This document shows, in pieces, positions 49,143 to 57,943 of a stretch of 64,000 nucleotides of DNA. The translations under genes were made by a program, and so were the position numbers. The stretch comes from Mycolicibacterium peregrinum (GTDB taxonomy: Bacteria; Actinomycetota; Actinomycetes; Mycobacteriales; Mycobacteriaceae), in NCBI RefSeq assembly GCF_001665785.1, contig NZ_LZSO01000009.1:153049-217048 (forward strand), read 5' to 3'. The number at the start of each line of letters is the position of its first letter. Within the stretch, counting starts at the first letter, position 1. The notes beneath the pieces are model-generated. The model ran no database searches. It was not told where the DNA came from and worked only from the letters and a program-made list of their open reading frames with translations.

Positions 49143-49616
49143 ATGACCGCCAGCTTCAAGGCGCTACTGGAGCGCCAGATCGCCATCGAGACAACACCTT
49201 CCGAGGTCTGGGACATCATCCGTGACATTCGGCGCATGTCACAGTGGAGCCCGCAGGTGATATCGGTGAAGCTGCGCGAACCCGACGATGACGTCCGGCT
49301 CGGTTCCACGTTCACCAACCTCAACCACCAGGGTGAGCTTGAGTGGATCACGCACGGAGAGGTGGTGCGGTACGAGCCAGAGAAAGAAATCGCGTTCCGC
49401 ATCACCGAGAACTATGCGATCTGGTCGTTCTCGATCAGTGCTGACGGTGCCGGTGCCACGGTGCTCACGCAACGGCGCGAAACCCCCGACGGGATATCGC
49501 AACTGTCGCTCGAACTGACCGAGTCGCATCTCGGCGGGCAGCAGGCCTTCACCGAACAGTTGGAAGTCGGAATGGAGCAAACCCTCGCCGCCATCAAGGC
49601 ATGCGCCGAGGCCTGA
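49143..49616 (+). CDS. SRPBCC (polyketide cyclase/START-like) family protein
   Basis: A 157-residue protein with the family start RQIAIETTPSEVWDIIRDIRRMSQWSPQV and a C-terminal helix (ESHLGGQQAFTEQLEVGMEQ). These helix-grip folds bind hydrophobic small molecules; some are cyclases or dehydratases. GGAGG lies three to seven bases before ATG 49143. It is divergent from, and probably controlled by, the TetR gene. Confidence 0.88.
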   Translation: MTASFKALLERQIAIETTPSEVWDIIRDIRRMSQWSPQVISVKLREPDDDVRLGSTFTNLNHQGELEWITHGEVVRYEPEKEIAFRITENYAIWSFSISADGAGATVLTQRRETPDGISQLSLELTESHLGGQQAFTEQLEVGMEQTLAAIKACAEA

Positions 49617-49620
49617 CGAG

Positions 49621-51093
49621 CTAGGAGGTGAACGCGTAGTCGTCGAGGTCGAAAGTCCTGCTGCGCCAGTAGGCTTCGACTGTGGTGGCGGGCCTCAGCG
49701 GCACGTCACCGTTGCGGTCGAAGTAGTAGCTGTTGGCCAGGTTGCAACTGTCCTGCCAGAAGATCTGGCGGTGACGCTTGCGCATCATCTCCGCGAAATA
49801 CCGGTCGTTGGCCTCCTGTCGGACCTCGACGCGGCGGGCCGCGCGACGGTCGGCCTGCGCGATACACCGCACCAGATGCCGGGTTTGGGCCTCGATCAGC
49901 GCGAAGTACGACGACCCGACGTAGCCGTACGGGCCCATCACCGAGAAGAAGTTGGCGAATCCGGGGACGCTGACTCCTTCGTAGGCCTGCATCCGGTGCT
50001 GCATCCAGAACTCGCTGAGTGATTGTCCGCCTGACCCCACGATCTCGAAGGGCAGCGCATCCACGTCCATCACCTTGAAGCCGGTGGCGAGGATGAGCAC
50101 GTCGACGTCGTGGCTCTCCCCGTCAGTCGTCGCGACACCGGATCCGGTGATCTTGTCGATCGGATCGGTGACCAATCGGACATTGTCCCGGTTGAAGGTG
50201 GCCAGGTAGCTGTTATGGAAGCCGGGCCGTTTACATCCCACCGCATACCGCGGTGTGAGTTTGTCGCGTACCTCGGGATCACGCACCTGTTGGCGCAGAT
50301 AGGCCCGCCCGGCCGCGCCGGCGCGCTTGGCGAACGGATTGATGGTGAAGTACTGCGCGGCCAGCGGGAAGGTGAATTCCACATACGCCTGGCTGATCAG
50401 TCGGTGCAGCGTCCGGCCGCCGGGCAGCCGCATCAATCCGCGCGCGATCGGTGGGATCGGCACGTCGAACTTGGGGAAGCACCAGATCGGCGTCCGTTGA
50501 AAGACGGTGAGCTGCTGGACCTTCGGGGCGATCTCGGGGATCACCTGGACCGCAGAGGCGCCGGTGCCGATGATCGCCACGCGTTTGCCGGTGAGATCCT
50601 TGGTGTGGTCCCAGCGGGCGGTATGCACGGTGGTCCCGGCGAAGGAGTCCACGCCGTCGATCTCCGGCAGCTTCGGGATGGTCAACACGCCGCTGGCGTT
50701 GACCAGGAATCGTGCCGTGAGTATCTCGCCCGACTCGAGTTCGGCCCTCCACAGGTTCTCGTCGTCATCGAAGACCGCTCGCGCGACGGTGGCGTTGAAC
50801 CGGATCCGGGGCCGCAGGCCGTATTTGTCGATGCAGGTGTCGGCGTAGGTGCGCAACTCGTTTCCGGGGGCGTACGTGCGGGACCAATCCCGCGACTGTT
50901 CGAACGAGAACTGGTAGGAGAACGACGGGATATCCACGGCCACACCGGGATAGGTGTTCCAGAACCAGGTCCCGCCGGCACCGTCGCCGGCCTCCAGAAT
51001 CTGGTAGTCGTGCAGGCCGGCCTTGTCCAGCGCGATGGCCGTGCCGATGCCGGAGAATCCGGCGCCGACGATGAGCGTGTGAAAGTCGGGCAT
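49621..51093 (-). CDS. Flavin monooxygenase, Baeyer-Villiger type (Rv1393c ortholog)
   Basis: A 490-residue protein with FAD motif IVGAGFSGIGTAIALDKAGL, the GGTWFWNTYPGVAVDIPS segment, NADPH motif VAIIGTGASAVQVI and an intact Baeyer-Villiger fingerprint FAGTTVHTARWD. It overlaps the P450 gene by one base (TGATG), so the two form one operon. Order and sequence match Rv1393c next to cyp132 in M. tuberculosis. The substrate is unknown; a lipid or steroid-type ketone is a guess. Confidence 0.93.
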   Translation of the reverse strand: MPDFHTLIVGAGFSGIGTAIALDKAGLHDYQILEAGDGAGGTWFWNTYPGVAVDIPSFSYQFSFEQSRDWSRTYAPGNELRTYADTCIDKYGLRPRIRFNATVARAVFDDDENLWRAELESGEILTARFLVNASGVLTIPKLPEIDGVDSFAGTTVHTARWDHTKDLTGKRVAIIGTGASAVQVIPEIAPKVQQLTVFQRTPIWCFPKFDVPIPPIARGLMRLPGGRTLHRLISQAYVEFTFPLAAQYFTINPFAKRAGAAGRAYLRQQVRDPEVRDKLTPRYAVGCKRPGFHNSYLATFNRDNVRLVTDPIDKITGSGVATTDGESHDVDVLILATGFKVMDVDALPFEIVGSGGQSLSEFWMQHRMQAYEGVSVPGFANFFSVMGPYGYVGSSYFALIEAQTRHLVRCIAQADRRAARRVEVRQEANDRYFAEMMRKRHRQIFWQDSCNLANSYYFDRNGDVPLRPATTVEAYWRSRTFDLDDYAFTS

Positions 51094-52472
51094 CAGGCCA
51101 CCTCCCGGCTGCGTCCGATCATGTGGACGCCGTGTTTGGGTCGCAATGTCAACGTAGCCTCCATCTCCACCGAGTGGCGAGGATCGAGATCGAAAACGAA
51201 CTGTTGGCTCATGATCGCGGCGATCAACACCATCTCCATCAGAGCGAAACTCTGGCCGATGCAGATCCGGCGCCCGCCGCCGAACGGCAGGTACGCCGAG
51301 CGCGGCCGGTTCTTGGCGGCGTCGCCGAGAAATCGACTGGGGTCAAAGGTGTCCGGATCGGACCACCACCTTTTGTCGTGGTGGATCTGATGAATCGGGA
51401 TGATGACAGTCGTTCCCGGACGAATATGGTGGCCGTCGATTTCATCGGGCTCGACCGCCTCGCGCGCGATGATCCATACCGCGGAGTGACAACGCTGCGA
51501 TTCCTGTAGACACGCAGTGGTCCACGGCATCCGGGTCAGGTCGCCGGCCGTCGGACGACCCGCTCCCAGCACGGAGTCCACCTCGGCCAGCATCCGGTCC
51601 CGAGCGTCGGGGTGGCGTGCCATCTGGTACCAGAACCACGACATCGCGTTGGCCGTTGTCTCGTGCCCCGCGAGCATGAACGTCAGGGCTTCGTCCCGGA
51701 CCCGCTGCCGGGGCCAGGTGCCATTGTCCGCGCCGAACAACACGTTGAGCAGGTCGGCCGATTCGGTGGGGTGGGAGAGACGCTCGTCGAGCACGGCGTT
51801 CACCGCGGTATCCAGGGACAGGGCGATCCGTTGGCCTTCGCGCAGCGGGGGCGGCAGCGGGATCCCGGAATACGTGCTCGCCGCCATGGCGTCGTAGACC
51901 GGGCGGGGGAGCAGACCCAGCAGGCCCAGTCGGGCCAGCTTCTCGGTGCGCCTGAGCCCGCGTGTGGTGAGGTCTCGCATGCTGTGGACGATCGGTCCGA
52001 AATCCTGGCTGAACAGGGCGTTGGACACGACCCGCAGAGTGGTTTCCACCATGGCGGCATGCATGTCGAACCGGACGCCGTCACCGCCTTCGGCGAGTTC
52101 GTCGGTGGCGCGCGCGATCGGGGCGATCATCAGGTCGACGATGTCGTTGAGATGACGACGTGCGAACGTCGGGTTCAGCGCCGCCCGGTGGTAGGCCCAG
52201 GAGTCGCCCTCGTCGGTCAGCAGGTTTATGCCTGCCGCGGCCCGGATCGGTTCGTACTCGTTGGACTTGACGTAGCGAAGACGCGCTTGGTGCAGCACGT
52301 GGTCGACGTAGTCAGGATGTGCGATCGATACGAAACGTCGTCCTGCGCAGCGGTATCGGGTGATATCGCGGCCCTGAGTACGGGTCAGGAACCCGCTGTC
52401 GGTGCTGAATCCGACCGTGATCGCCTCGCGGGTCATGGTCCACGTGCTCAGTCGTGCCGCCGGTGCCGCCAT
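51093..52472 (-). CDS. cyp132: Cytochrome P450 CYP132
   Basis: A 459-residue P450 with I-helix AGHETTANA, K-helix ExxR in QESQR and heme loop FGGGRRICIGQ. The N-terminal text RLSTWTMTREAITVGF and the C-terminal LRPKHGVHMIGR match what I recall of M. tuberculosis CYP132. The ATG at 52472 has TACGGT at -12 to -7 (minus strand, 52484-52479), a leaderless start; the open frame continues upstream across the intergenic region and is rejected. It is divergent from the AraC gene that controls it in M. tuberculosis (Rv1395). Electrons must come from ferredoxins elsewhere. Confidence 0.94.
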   Translation of the reverse strand: MAAPAARLSTWTMTREAITVGFSTDSGFLTRTQGRDITRYRCAGRRFVSIAHPDYVDHVLHQARLRYVKSNEYEPIRAAAGINLLTDEGDSWAYHRAALNPTFARRHLNDIVDLMIAPIARATDELAEGGDGVRFDMHAAMVETTLRVVSNALFSQDFGPIVHSMRDLTTRGLRRTEKLARLGLLGLLPRPVYDAMAASTYSGIPLPPPLREGQRIALSLDTAVNAVLDERLSHPTESADLLNVLFGADNGTWPRQRVRDEALTFMLAGHETTANAMSWFWYQMARHPDARDRMLAEVDSVLGAGRPTAGDLTRMPWTTACLQESQRCHSAVWIIAREAVEPDEIDGHHIRPGTTVIIPIHQIHHDKRWWSDPDTFDPSRFLGDAAKNRPRSAYLPFGGGRRICIGQSFALMEMVLIAAIMSQQFVFDLDPRHSVEMEATLTLRPKHGVHMIGRSREVA

Positions 52473-52558
52473 AGAACCACCGTATGAATGACAAGGGACG
52501 CGGGGAATGGGACTATCGGACACAGAGTTGGGATTTTGGGACAGCGGGCGGGGAGCCA

Positions 52559-53617
52559 ATGGCCAGGTCAGGATCGATCTCGCGATCAGCATGGTCGGCC
52601 GATGTGTGCCATCCGATCCACGCCACCCGCGTGTTGTGTGAGGTGGCGGTCGAGCGCGGGGTCTCGGCGGCGCAGGTCCTGGCCGGGACCGGCATCACGC
52701 CAGCGGACCTCGATGATCCCGACGGCGTGATCAGCGCACACGACGAGATCCTGGCCGTCCGTCGGCTGCAGGCTCGGCTGCCGGACGCGCCCGGACTGGG
52801 GGCCGATGTGGGTGGCAGGTCAGCGCTGACGCACATGGGCCTGTTCGGGTTCGCGGTCATGTCGTGTGCCACGTTGCGTGAATTGTTCAGCATAGGGATG
52901 CGCTACTTCGCCCTGACCACATTGCAGATCGATCTTCAGCTGTTCGAGGGCGCCGACGAATGCGTGCTGGAACTCAACGTGGACCACCTGCCCGGCGATG
53001 TCCAACGCTTCTTCATCGAACGTGATGTCGCCGGAATTGTCGCCACGACAGCAAGTTTCGCCGCTCCGGTGGTGGCCCAGTACGCCGACCGCATATTCGC
53101 CGAGGTGTCGATCGACGAGCACGTACTGCAACCTTTACTGACCCTGATGCCGCTACCGGACGTGGCGTTCGGCCGTGCCCACTCCCGACTGCACTTCCCT
53201 CGCGCCATGCTGGACGAGCCCCTGCCGCAAGCCGATCCCTACACCCTCGATCTGTGTATCGCCCAGTGCGATGTGTTGATGCAGCGCTACGAGCAGCGTC
53301 GTGGGATCACTGCAGTGGTGCGCAGCAAGTTGTTTCGCGACCCCGGCCGGATTCCGGCATTGCCAGAGGTCGCCGCCGAACTGGGTGTCCATCCGCGAAC
53401 CCTGCGACGCCGCCTGGCCGACGAGGGAACCACGTTCCGGGCACTGGTCAACGAGGCCCGGTCAGCGCTCGCAGTCGATCTGCTGTGCAGCGTCGGGCTG
53501 ACGGTCGAGGAGGTTTCGCGACGCCTCGGCTACAGCGAGACCTCGACGTTCTGCCATGCGTTCAAACGCTGGCATGGCATGCCGCCCAGTGCGTTTCACG
53601 CGGTGGCACATACGTGA
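52559..53617 (+). CDS. AraC-family regulator of cyp132 (Rv1395 ortholog)
   Basis: A 352-residue protein. It has an N-terminal AraC-binding domain ([39 protein letters not shown]) and a complete C-terminal HTH ([50 protein letters not shown]). ATG 52559 with GGGGAG upstream is preferred; ATG 52484 would place the coding start on the cyp132 promoter. It is divergent from cyp132, 86 bases apart. Confidence 0.92.
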   Translation: MARSGSISRSAWSADVCHPIHATRVLCEVAVERGVSAAQVLAGTGITPADLDDPDGVISAHDEILAVRRLQARLPDAPGLGADVGGRSALTHMGLFGFAVMSCATLRELFSIGMRYFALTTLQIDLQLFEGADECVLELNVDHLPGDVQRFFIERDVAGIVATTASFAAPVVAQYADRIFAEVSIDEHVLQPLLTLMPLPDVAFGRAHSRLHFPRAMLDEPLPQADPYTLDLCIAQCDVLMQRYEQRRGITAVVRSKLFRDPGRIPALPEVAAELGVHPRTLRRRLADEGTTFRALVNEARSALAVDLLCSVGLTVEEVSRRLGYSETSTFCHAFKRWHGMPPSAFHAVAHT

Positions 53618-53678
53618 ATCGGGCGCGGAGTGGACGGGCTCCACTGATCGGAGCTCATACCCGCGTACCGTCTACGGC

Positions 53679-53948
53679 GTGCAACTTGTCGATCTCGCCG
53701 GCCATGTGGGAGCTAATCGTTTCCGGCGTGCGTGCGACCATGCGATGGGCACGGCTGCGGGCACCGGCTCGCGCCTCGATGTGCCCCAGTGGCCGACCGA
53801 TTGTGTCGATGTACCCCATGAGCTCGCCAAAGTGGTGGAAGGCGATCTGCCACTGGCATTTCGGCTGTATCGGGCGATGCCGTGCTACGCCAACCTGATG
53901 TACGTCCAACATTGGGAATCGGGCAATGCGTTCTGGACCGAGCGATGA
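53679..53948 (+). CDS. Small protein of a two-gene unit with a DUF4926 gene
   Basis: An 89-residue protein (LVDLAGHVGANRFRRACDHA, DVPHELAKVVEGDLPLAFRL, YANLMYVQHWESGNAFWTE). Not recognised. GTG 53679 has TACCGT at -13 to -8 (53666-53671), consistent with a leaderless transcript. Its TGA overlaps the ATG of the DUF4926 gene (ATGA), the main support that it is real. The arrangement recalls toxin-antitoxin or immunity pairs, without proof. Confidence 0.5.
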   Translation: MQLVDLAGHVGANRFRRACDHAMGTAAGTGSRLDVPQWPTDCVDVPHELAKVVEGDLPLAFRLYRAMPCYANLMYVQHWESGNAFWTER

Positions 53949-54259
53949 GCCAGGTCAGTGGTTGGGACGGTGATGGCCCGCCGGACACCGGGCATCGCAG
54001 TACGGACATCGGCGCACCCGTCGAACACGACGTCGTCCGGCTCAAGCGCTCGTTGCGCACAAGAGATTTCGATGGGACAGAAGAAGTAGAGCTGGCCGCC
54101 GGGAGTGAGGGCACGATCGTGTTTGTCGGCGGGAATCCGCCGGGGTATCTGGTGGAGTTCGGCGACGGCGCTGGTGGAGCGCTCGCCATTCCGGAGCTGT
54201 GCCGCGAGGACTTCGAGATCATCTGGCGGTGCCCGGACGACCGCGGCAAAGGCCAGTAG
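53945..54259 (+). CDS. DUF4926-like protein
   Basis: A 104-residue protein. After a polar N-terminus it shows the SH3-like DUF4926 pattern: EHDVVRLKRSL, GSEGTIVFVGGNPPGYLVEF, CREDFEII. DUF4926 proteins often lie beside toxin-like genes and are thought to be antitoxin or immunity related. Coupled by ATGA to the 89-residue gene upstream. Confidence 0.7.
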   Translation: MSQVSGWDGDGPPDTGHRSTDIGAPVEHDVVRLKRSLRTRDFDGTEEVELAAGSEGTIVFVGGNPPGYLVEFGDGAGGALAIPELCREDFEIIWRCPDDRGKGQ

Positions 54260-54391
54260 CCGAAGGCTGGGGAATTCGGCCAGTGGTATGTCGGCTCAGC
54301 CGCGGCCTGGTTCTGTTTAGATCCATCGTGTGGTTGGGTTCTTTCGTCGTCGGTCTCCACGTCTGTCAAGGCTGCTCGTCGACTATCCGCC

Positions 54392-54505
54392 TCACTTGAC
54401 ACCTTTTCCCGGCATGGCGGGGTAGTCGTCGTCCACGCTTTGCGCGATCGCCAGAAAACCGTCGACGCCCGGCTTCGCCGCGATCACCATCGCAATTGTG
54501 CCCAT
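54392..54505 (-). CDS. Possible 37-residue peptide
   Basis: A short frame encoding MGTIAMVIAAKPGVDGFLAI and ending MPGKGVK, with GGAGG nine to thirteen bases before the ATG and 37 bases after the two-TM gene on the same strand. It is compact and plausible, but unrecognised. It could be the end of a lost larger gene or a true small protein. The rest of 54260-54542 holds nothing recognised. Confidence 0.3.
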   Translation of the reverse strand: MGTIAMVIAAKPGVDGFLAIAQSVDDDYPAMPGKGVK

Positions 54506-54542
54506 CGCGCAGCCCCACCTCCGCTCGTAGAACCCATTCCGG

Positions 54543-55427
54543 TCATTTGATCTCCACCCAGGATGGCTCCGGTCCGATGGCTGCGTTCAGCTCCGCGGTC
54601 TGAGCCGGGGTTGTGCACGTGATGTCCAGATTCATGCTCTCCTGCGAGACGTAGAAGCGTTCCGCGCGTTCGGGTGGGGCAAAGATCGGTGCCAATTGTT
54701 CGATCAGCCCGTCGGGTTGGTACTTGGCGTAAACGGTGAAGGGCAGCGAGTGTCGGGTAGTGCCCATCTCGAATTCGATGACAGCGTTGGGTGTCGGGTC
54801 CAAGCTGGGGCGCTGATGGTCGTCGATCGTTTCGAGCCCGATCTGACGCAACGGCCCGGTATATCCGCTGATGCGGGCGAATTCCCGCACGATCGCGAAT
54901 GCGTCGTCGTCGTAGAACTCCACCTGGTTGGTGAAGAATGCCAGGTGGCGGAGTGGTGGGTCCCGTTCGTCTCCCAGCATCTCCAGGACCATCGTCACGG
55001 AGTGGATGTCCATCTCTTCGAATACGTCAGTGTGTTCAGCGCACTCGACGACCTCGGCATCGGATACTTCGCCGGGGTCGAGAATCCCGGCCGCTTCCAG
55101 CAGAGCGAACGTGGACAGCAGTTGTTCCTGAAGTTCAGGTGCAAGTGGGTGCCGCCAGCGGGGCGGAGCCGGTCGGTTCGGGTCGGGTGGTGAATAGGGC
55201 GGTTCCTCATCGCGGGCTTCGAGAAACTCCTTGTAGGCCTGCCATAGGCACCCGAGACCAAACGCGAGAATTCCCCACGCCATCAGTTGGTTCGGCATGG
55301 GGGTGTTCGGGATCGACCACAGCCCCAGCCATCCCATGCCGAGGCCGCACCCCAGATAGAGCAGTGGTCCAATCCAGCGCGTCCGGTACAGCACCCGATC
55401 GAAGAGGCCTGTCCGCCGCGAGTTCAC
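54543..55427 (-). CDS. Two-TM membrane protein of unknown function
   Basis: About 294 residues from GTG 55427 (VNSRRTGLFDRVLYRTRW). Two hydrophobic helices follow at about residues 16-36 and 48-66 (GPLLYLGCGLGMGWLGLW, LMAWGILAFGLGCLWQAY). A ~220-residue cytoplasmic-looking domain then runs to the end (PELQEQLLSTFALLEAAGIL, VTMVLEMLGDERDPPLRHLA, NAVIEFEMGTTRHSLPFTVY). The frame is open further upstream, but the extra text is Gln/Arg/Pro-rich. The family is not recognised. It lies next to the DUF805-SUFU gene and may be part of the same immunity-like patch. Confidence 0.6.
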   Translation of the reverse strand: MNSRRTGLFDRVLYRTRWIGPLLYLGCGLGMGWLGLWSIPNTPMPNQLMAWGILAFGLGCLWQAYKEFLEARDEEPPYSPPDPNRPAPPRWRHPLAPELQEQLLSTFALLEAAGILDPGEVSDAEVVECAEHTDVFEEMDIHSVTMVLEMLGDERDPPLRHLAFFTNQVEFYDDDAFAIVREFARISGYTGPLRQIGLETIDDHQRPSLDPTPNAVIEFEMGTTRHSLPFTVYAKYQPDGLIEQLAPIFAPPERAERFYVSQESMNLDITCTTPAQTAELNAAIGPEPSWVEIK

Positions 55428-55502
55428 CGCGTAATCATGCCCGAGCGGCGGATACAGATTCGAAGATTCGGGTGCAGTTGCCTGAGTTTGATCGGTCTCG
55501 AG

Positions 55503-55745
55503 GTGACGTTGTCGGCGTTGAGGTGGATCAACATCACTGGACGCGACGTCTCTGCGGAGATCGAACCGGTCCAGTTGCGCGACCAGACAATCCACGTTGG
55601 TGATCATGTGTTGATCGACGGTGCGGAACAGATCATCACGGGAATCGAGCTCGTCGACGATCGTGCCCAGCGGATCGCGAATTTAGCCCTGATGCTGAGC
55701 GATCCCCACCAGCGGAGCACGCTCACGTTGCCGCGGAATGGTTGA
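55503..55745 (+). CDS. Possible small protein antisense to the accessory patch
   Basis: About 80 residues from GTG 55503 (TTG 55488 is an alternative). The text is unusually coherent: AEIEPVQLRDQTIHVGDHVL, IDGAEQIITGIELVDDRAQR, IANLALMLSDPHQRSTLTLP. It resembles a small all-beta unit followed by a helix. It fills most of the gap between the two minus-strand neighbours and its stop overlaps the end of the DUF805-SUFU gene by 23 bases. An opposing minus-strand frame is also open here, so strand choice is uncertain. Confidence 0.4.
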   Translation: MTLSALRWINITGRDVSAEIEPVQLRDQTIHVGDHVLIDGAEQIITGIELVDDRAQRIANLALMLSDPHQRSTLTLPRNG

Positions 55746-56844
55746 TGTCAGTGATCAGCAGGGGATTGGTCTCGGCCATCTTCTCGAGTACCTGGAGCGT
55801 GCCCGCGACGCCATTGTCCAGTGCTTGTGCAGCAGCGACAGTGTCATTGGTAACCCCGACGAGCTGAACGAAGCGCAGTCGACCGCCGCTGGTGTCGGTC
55901 GGCCCGAGTTGCGGGTCTTCGACGAACATGATTGCGGTCAGGTCGGTTTGGGGTTCACCCAGCGTGATCGGGCCGCCGACCTTGATGCGGTGACCGACGT
56001 CCAGCGCATCTGTCCCGCTGAAAACCAGGTCTCCCAGCCGTTGGAGGAGAAGCAGCGACCAGGTGGGGACTTGTGCTGCCAGCGGTTGGGTGAGGTCGAT
56101 GTCGGCGGCCACCCGGAAGGTCCACTCAAAGTCCGCCCAGGTGTCGTCCTCATCGGGCGATGGGTCGGACGCGAACACGTTGGAGAACCCGTAGGTGACC
56201 AGATGCCAGTGTGGCTGTGGAGCAGAGGTATTCGGGTACGCCGTGATTCCCCAAATTCCCTGGCCGGGCAGGCGCGCATCGGTGCGGCCGAAATGAGGTG
56301 CGACATCGCCCAGCCCTGGGTACAGCCGCGCGAAGGCGGCATCGATTGCGTCCCATCCGGGGGCAGAATCCTCAGTCGATGGGTCCGACGTCACCTTATG
56401 GCGGTCGAAACGTTGTCCGAGCGGTTTGGAAGGCAGTATGCCGAAGACCACACCGACGTAGGGAAAGAACGTGAGCAGACTCATCCATCCGGACAGGTTG
56501 GCGTCGTGCAGTCTGCGGACCAACAGGGCCCAGTTCGGAATCGCGCACCCCAGTACGACGACCCCCGCGAGCACCAGCGCCAGGCCTCCGAGTGCGTCGT
56601 TATCTCCCGCAGCCGCGACGAAAACCCCGCAGGCGACGAGGGCCAGCACGAGTGCCAGCTGGGCCCACCAGTACTCACTACGTGACGCGCGGCCGGAGAA
56701 GCGTGCGTAGCTGCGGAAGAAGCGCGCTACTGCGTGGCCGAATGTGGCTCCGTACAGCGGCAGCGTGAGGTCTCGTGGATCGGTCGTTCCGAGAGGTTCA
56801 GATGGATGCTGCGCTTCGGTGGAGGATTCCTCGCTGCGGGTCAT
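55723..56844 (-). CDS. DUF805-SUFU fusion protein
   Basis: A 373-residue fusion. Residues about 25-150 are a DUF805 membrane domain: FSGRASRSEYWWAQLALVL, then three to four hydrophobic helices and RRLHDANLSGWMSLLTFFPY. Residues about 170-373 are a suppressor-of-fused (SUFU) domain (GWDAIDAAFARLYPG, HWHLVTYGFSNVF, LLLLQRLGDLVF, FVQLVGVTND). SUFU domains in bacteria are mostly immunity proteins of polymorphic toxin systems; here it would be tethered to the membrane. ATG 56844 has AGAGGA upstream. No toxin gene is seen beside it. Confidence 0.82.
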   Translation of the reverse strand: MTRSEESSTEAQHPSEPLGTTDPRDLTLPLYGATFGHAVARFFRSYARFSGRASRSEYWWAQLALVLALVACGVFVAAAGDNDALGGLALVLAGVVVLGCAIPNWALLVRRLHDANLSGWMSLLTFFPYVGVVFGILPSKPLGQRFDRHKVTSDPSTEDSAPGWDAIDAAFARLYPGLGDVAPHFGRTDARLPGQGIWGITAYPNTSAPQPHWHLVTYGFSNVFASDPSPDEDDTWADFEWTFRVAADIDLTQPLAAQVPTWSLLLLQRLGDLVFSGTDALDVGHRIKVGGPITLGEPQTDLTAIMFVEDPQLGPTDTSGGRLRFVQLVGVTNDTVAAAQALDNGVAGTLQVLEKMAETNPLLITDINHSAAT

Positions 56845-57079
56845 TGGTTCCTCTGCTCGATATTTTGTTGTGCGCGGAACCGTCTGGTTCCGCCGTCCCG
56901 TTCGCTGACGGCTGAGATCACAGCGGACGCTAGCACCGTTGCGCCAAGCAATGCATGCAATGTTCTGCCATGTCTGCGAACAACCCGACACGGCGTCGCA
57001 GTCATCCAATTGAACGACCGGCGGCCGGGTTCCGTTTCACACTGGACGGAGTCCGGCGGCGAAAAGGGGTGCGATCACG

Positions 57080-57943
57080 ATGGAATCCGATGACGTTCCG
57101 GAGCTCAACCGCAGGAGAACGCTACTGGGGCTGGCCGCGGTCGGTGGTGTGGTGCCCGTCGTCGGGCGGTTCTCGCTTTCCGGCGGACTGCCCGATCAAC
57201 CAGACAAACCCGACACGGTCAGAGGACTGGGACTGATGTTCCGGTTGCCCGACGGCGAGCAGTGGCGCGTCGCGATGGTGAATCTTCCGGTGTTCCCCGA
57301 CAGCACTCCGCGGGGTTTCTATGACCGGATGCTGGCCTCGCGTCCCGTTCCAGGGACGGGCAAGGCGGATCCGCAAGCGATGGCGGCATTCCTGGCCGAC
57401 CACCCGGAGACCGCCGCGGCGATGAAGATCATCAAGCAGGCTCCGCCGAGTGCAGGGTTCGCCGACAGTACCTACCGCGGCCTCAACGCGTTCCGAGCGA
57501 CCAACGCCCAGGGCGAGACGACGTCGATCCGTTGGGCGGCCGTGCCGACGGCATCGGAGCAGCCCGCCGAGCAGGCACACGGCAACGACAGGAACGCCCT
57601 CTTCGACGCCCTCATCGACACGATTGCCCGCGGCCCGGTCAGTTGGAAGCTCATTCTCACCGTGGCCGATCTCACCGATCCCACCCACGACGCCACGTTG
57701 CCGTGGCCGGAGGACCGCAAAACCATCGACGCGGGCACCATCACCATCGACGCCGTGCAGACCGAGGCCCCCGGCAACGCCCGCGACATCAACTTCGACC
57801 CTCTCGTGCTGCCCGACGGACTGGCCGTCTCCGACGATCCGCTGCCGAGCGCACGGTCGGCGGTCTATGCCCGCTCGTTCAACCGACGGGCCCGAGAACC
57901 CAAGTCGCCCAGCGCAGTCGTCGTCCCCGGGGGTGCGCGATGA
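57080..57943 (+). CDS. Catalase-family (SrpA-like) exported protein lacking the distal-His region
   Basis: A 287-residue protein. NRRRTLLGLAAVGGVV looks like a Tat signal. It runs almost directly into catalase-like core text GRFSLSGGLPDQPD, RGLGLMFRLPDG and VNLPVFPDSTPRGFYDRML, ending with DINFDPLVLPDG and the proximal heme Tyr in RSAVYARSF. SrpA-type proteins normally have 40-60 residues before GRFSLSGG with the distal His (HAKG text); that part is absent. The product may bind heme but should be a poor catalase or peroxidase. Coupled by ATGA to cytochrome b561. Confidence 0.85.
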   Translation: MESDDVPELNRRRTLLGLAAVGGVVPVVGRFSLSGGLPDQPDKPDTVRGLGLMFRLPDGEQWRVAMVNLPVFPDSTPRGFYDRMLASRPVPGTGKADPQAMAAFLADHPETAAAMKIIKQAPPSAGFADSTYRGLNAFRATNAQGETTSIRWAAVPTASEQPAEQAHGNDRNALFDALIDTIARGPVSWKLILTVADLTDPTHDATLPWPEDRKTIDAGTITIDAVQTEAPGNARDINFDPLVLPDGLAVSDDPLPSARSAVYARSFNRRAREPKSPSAVVVPGGAR

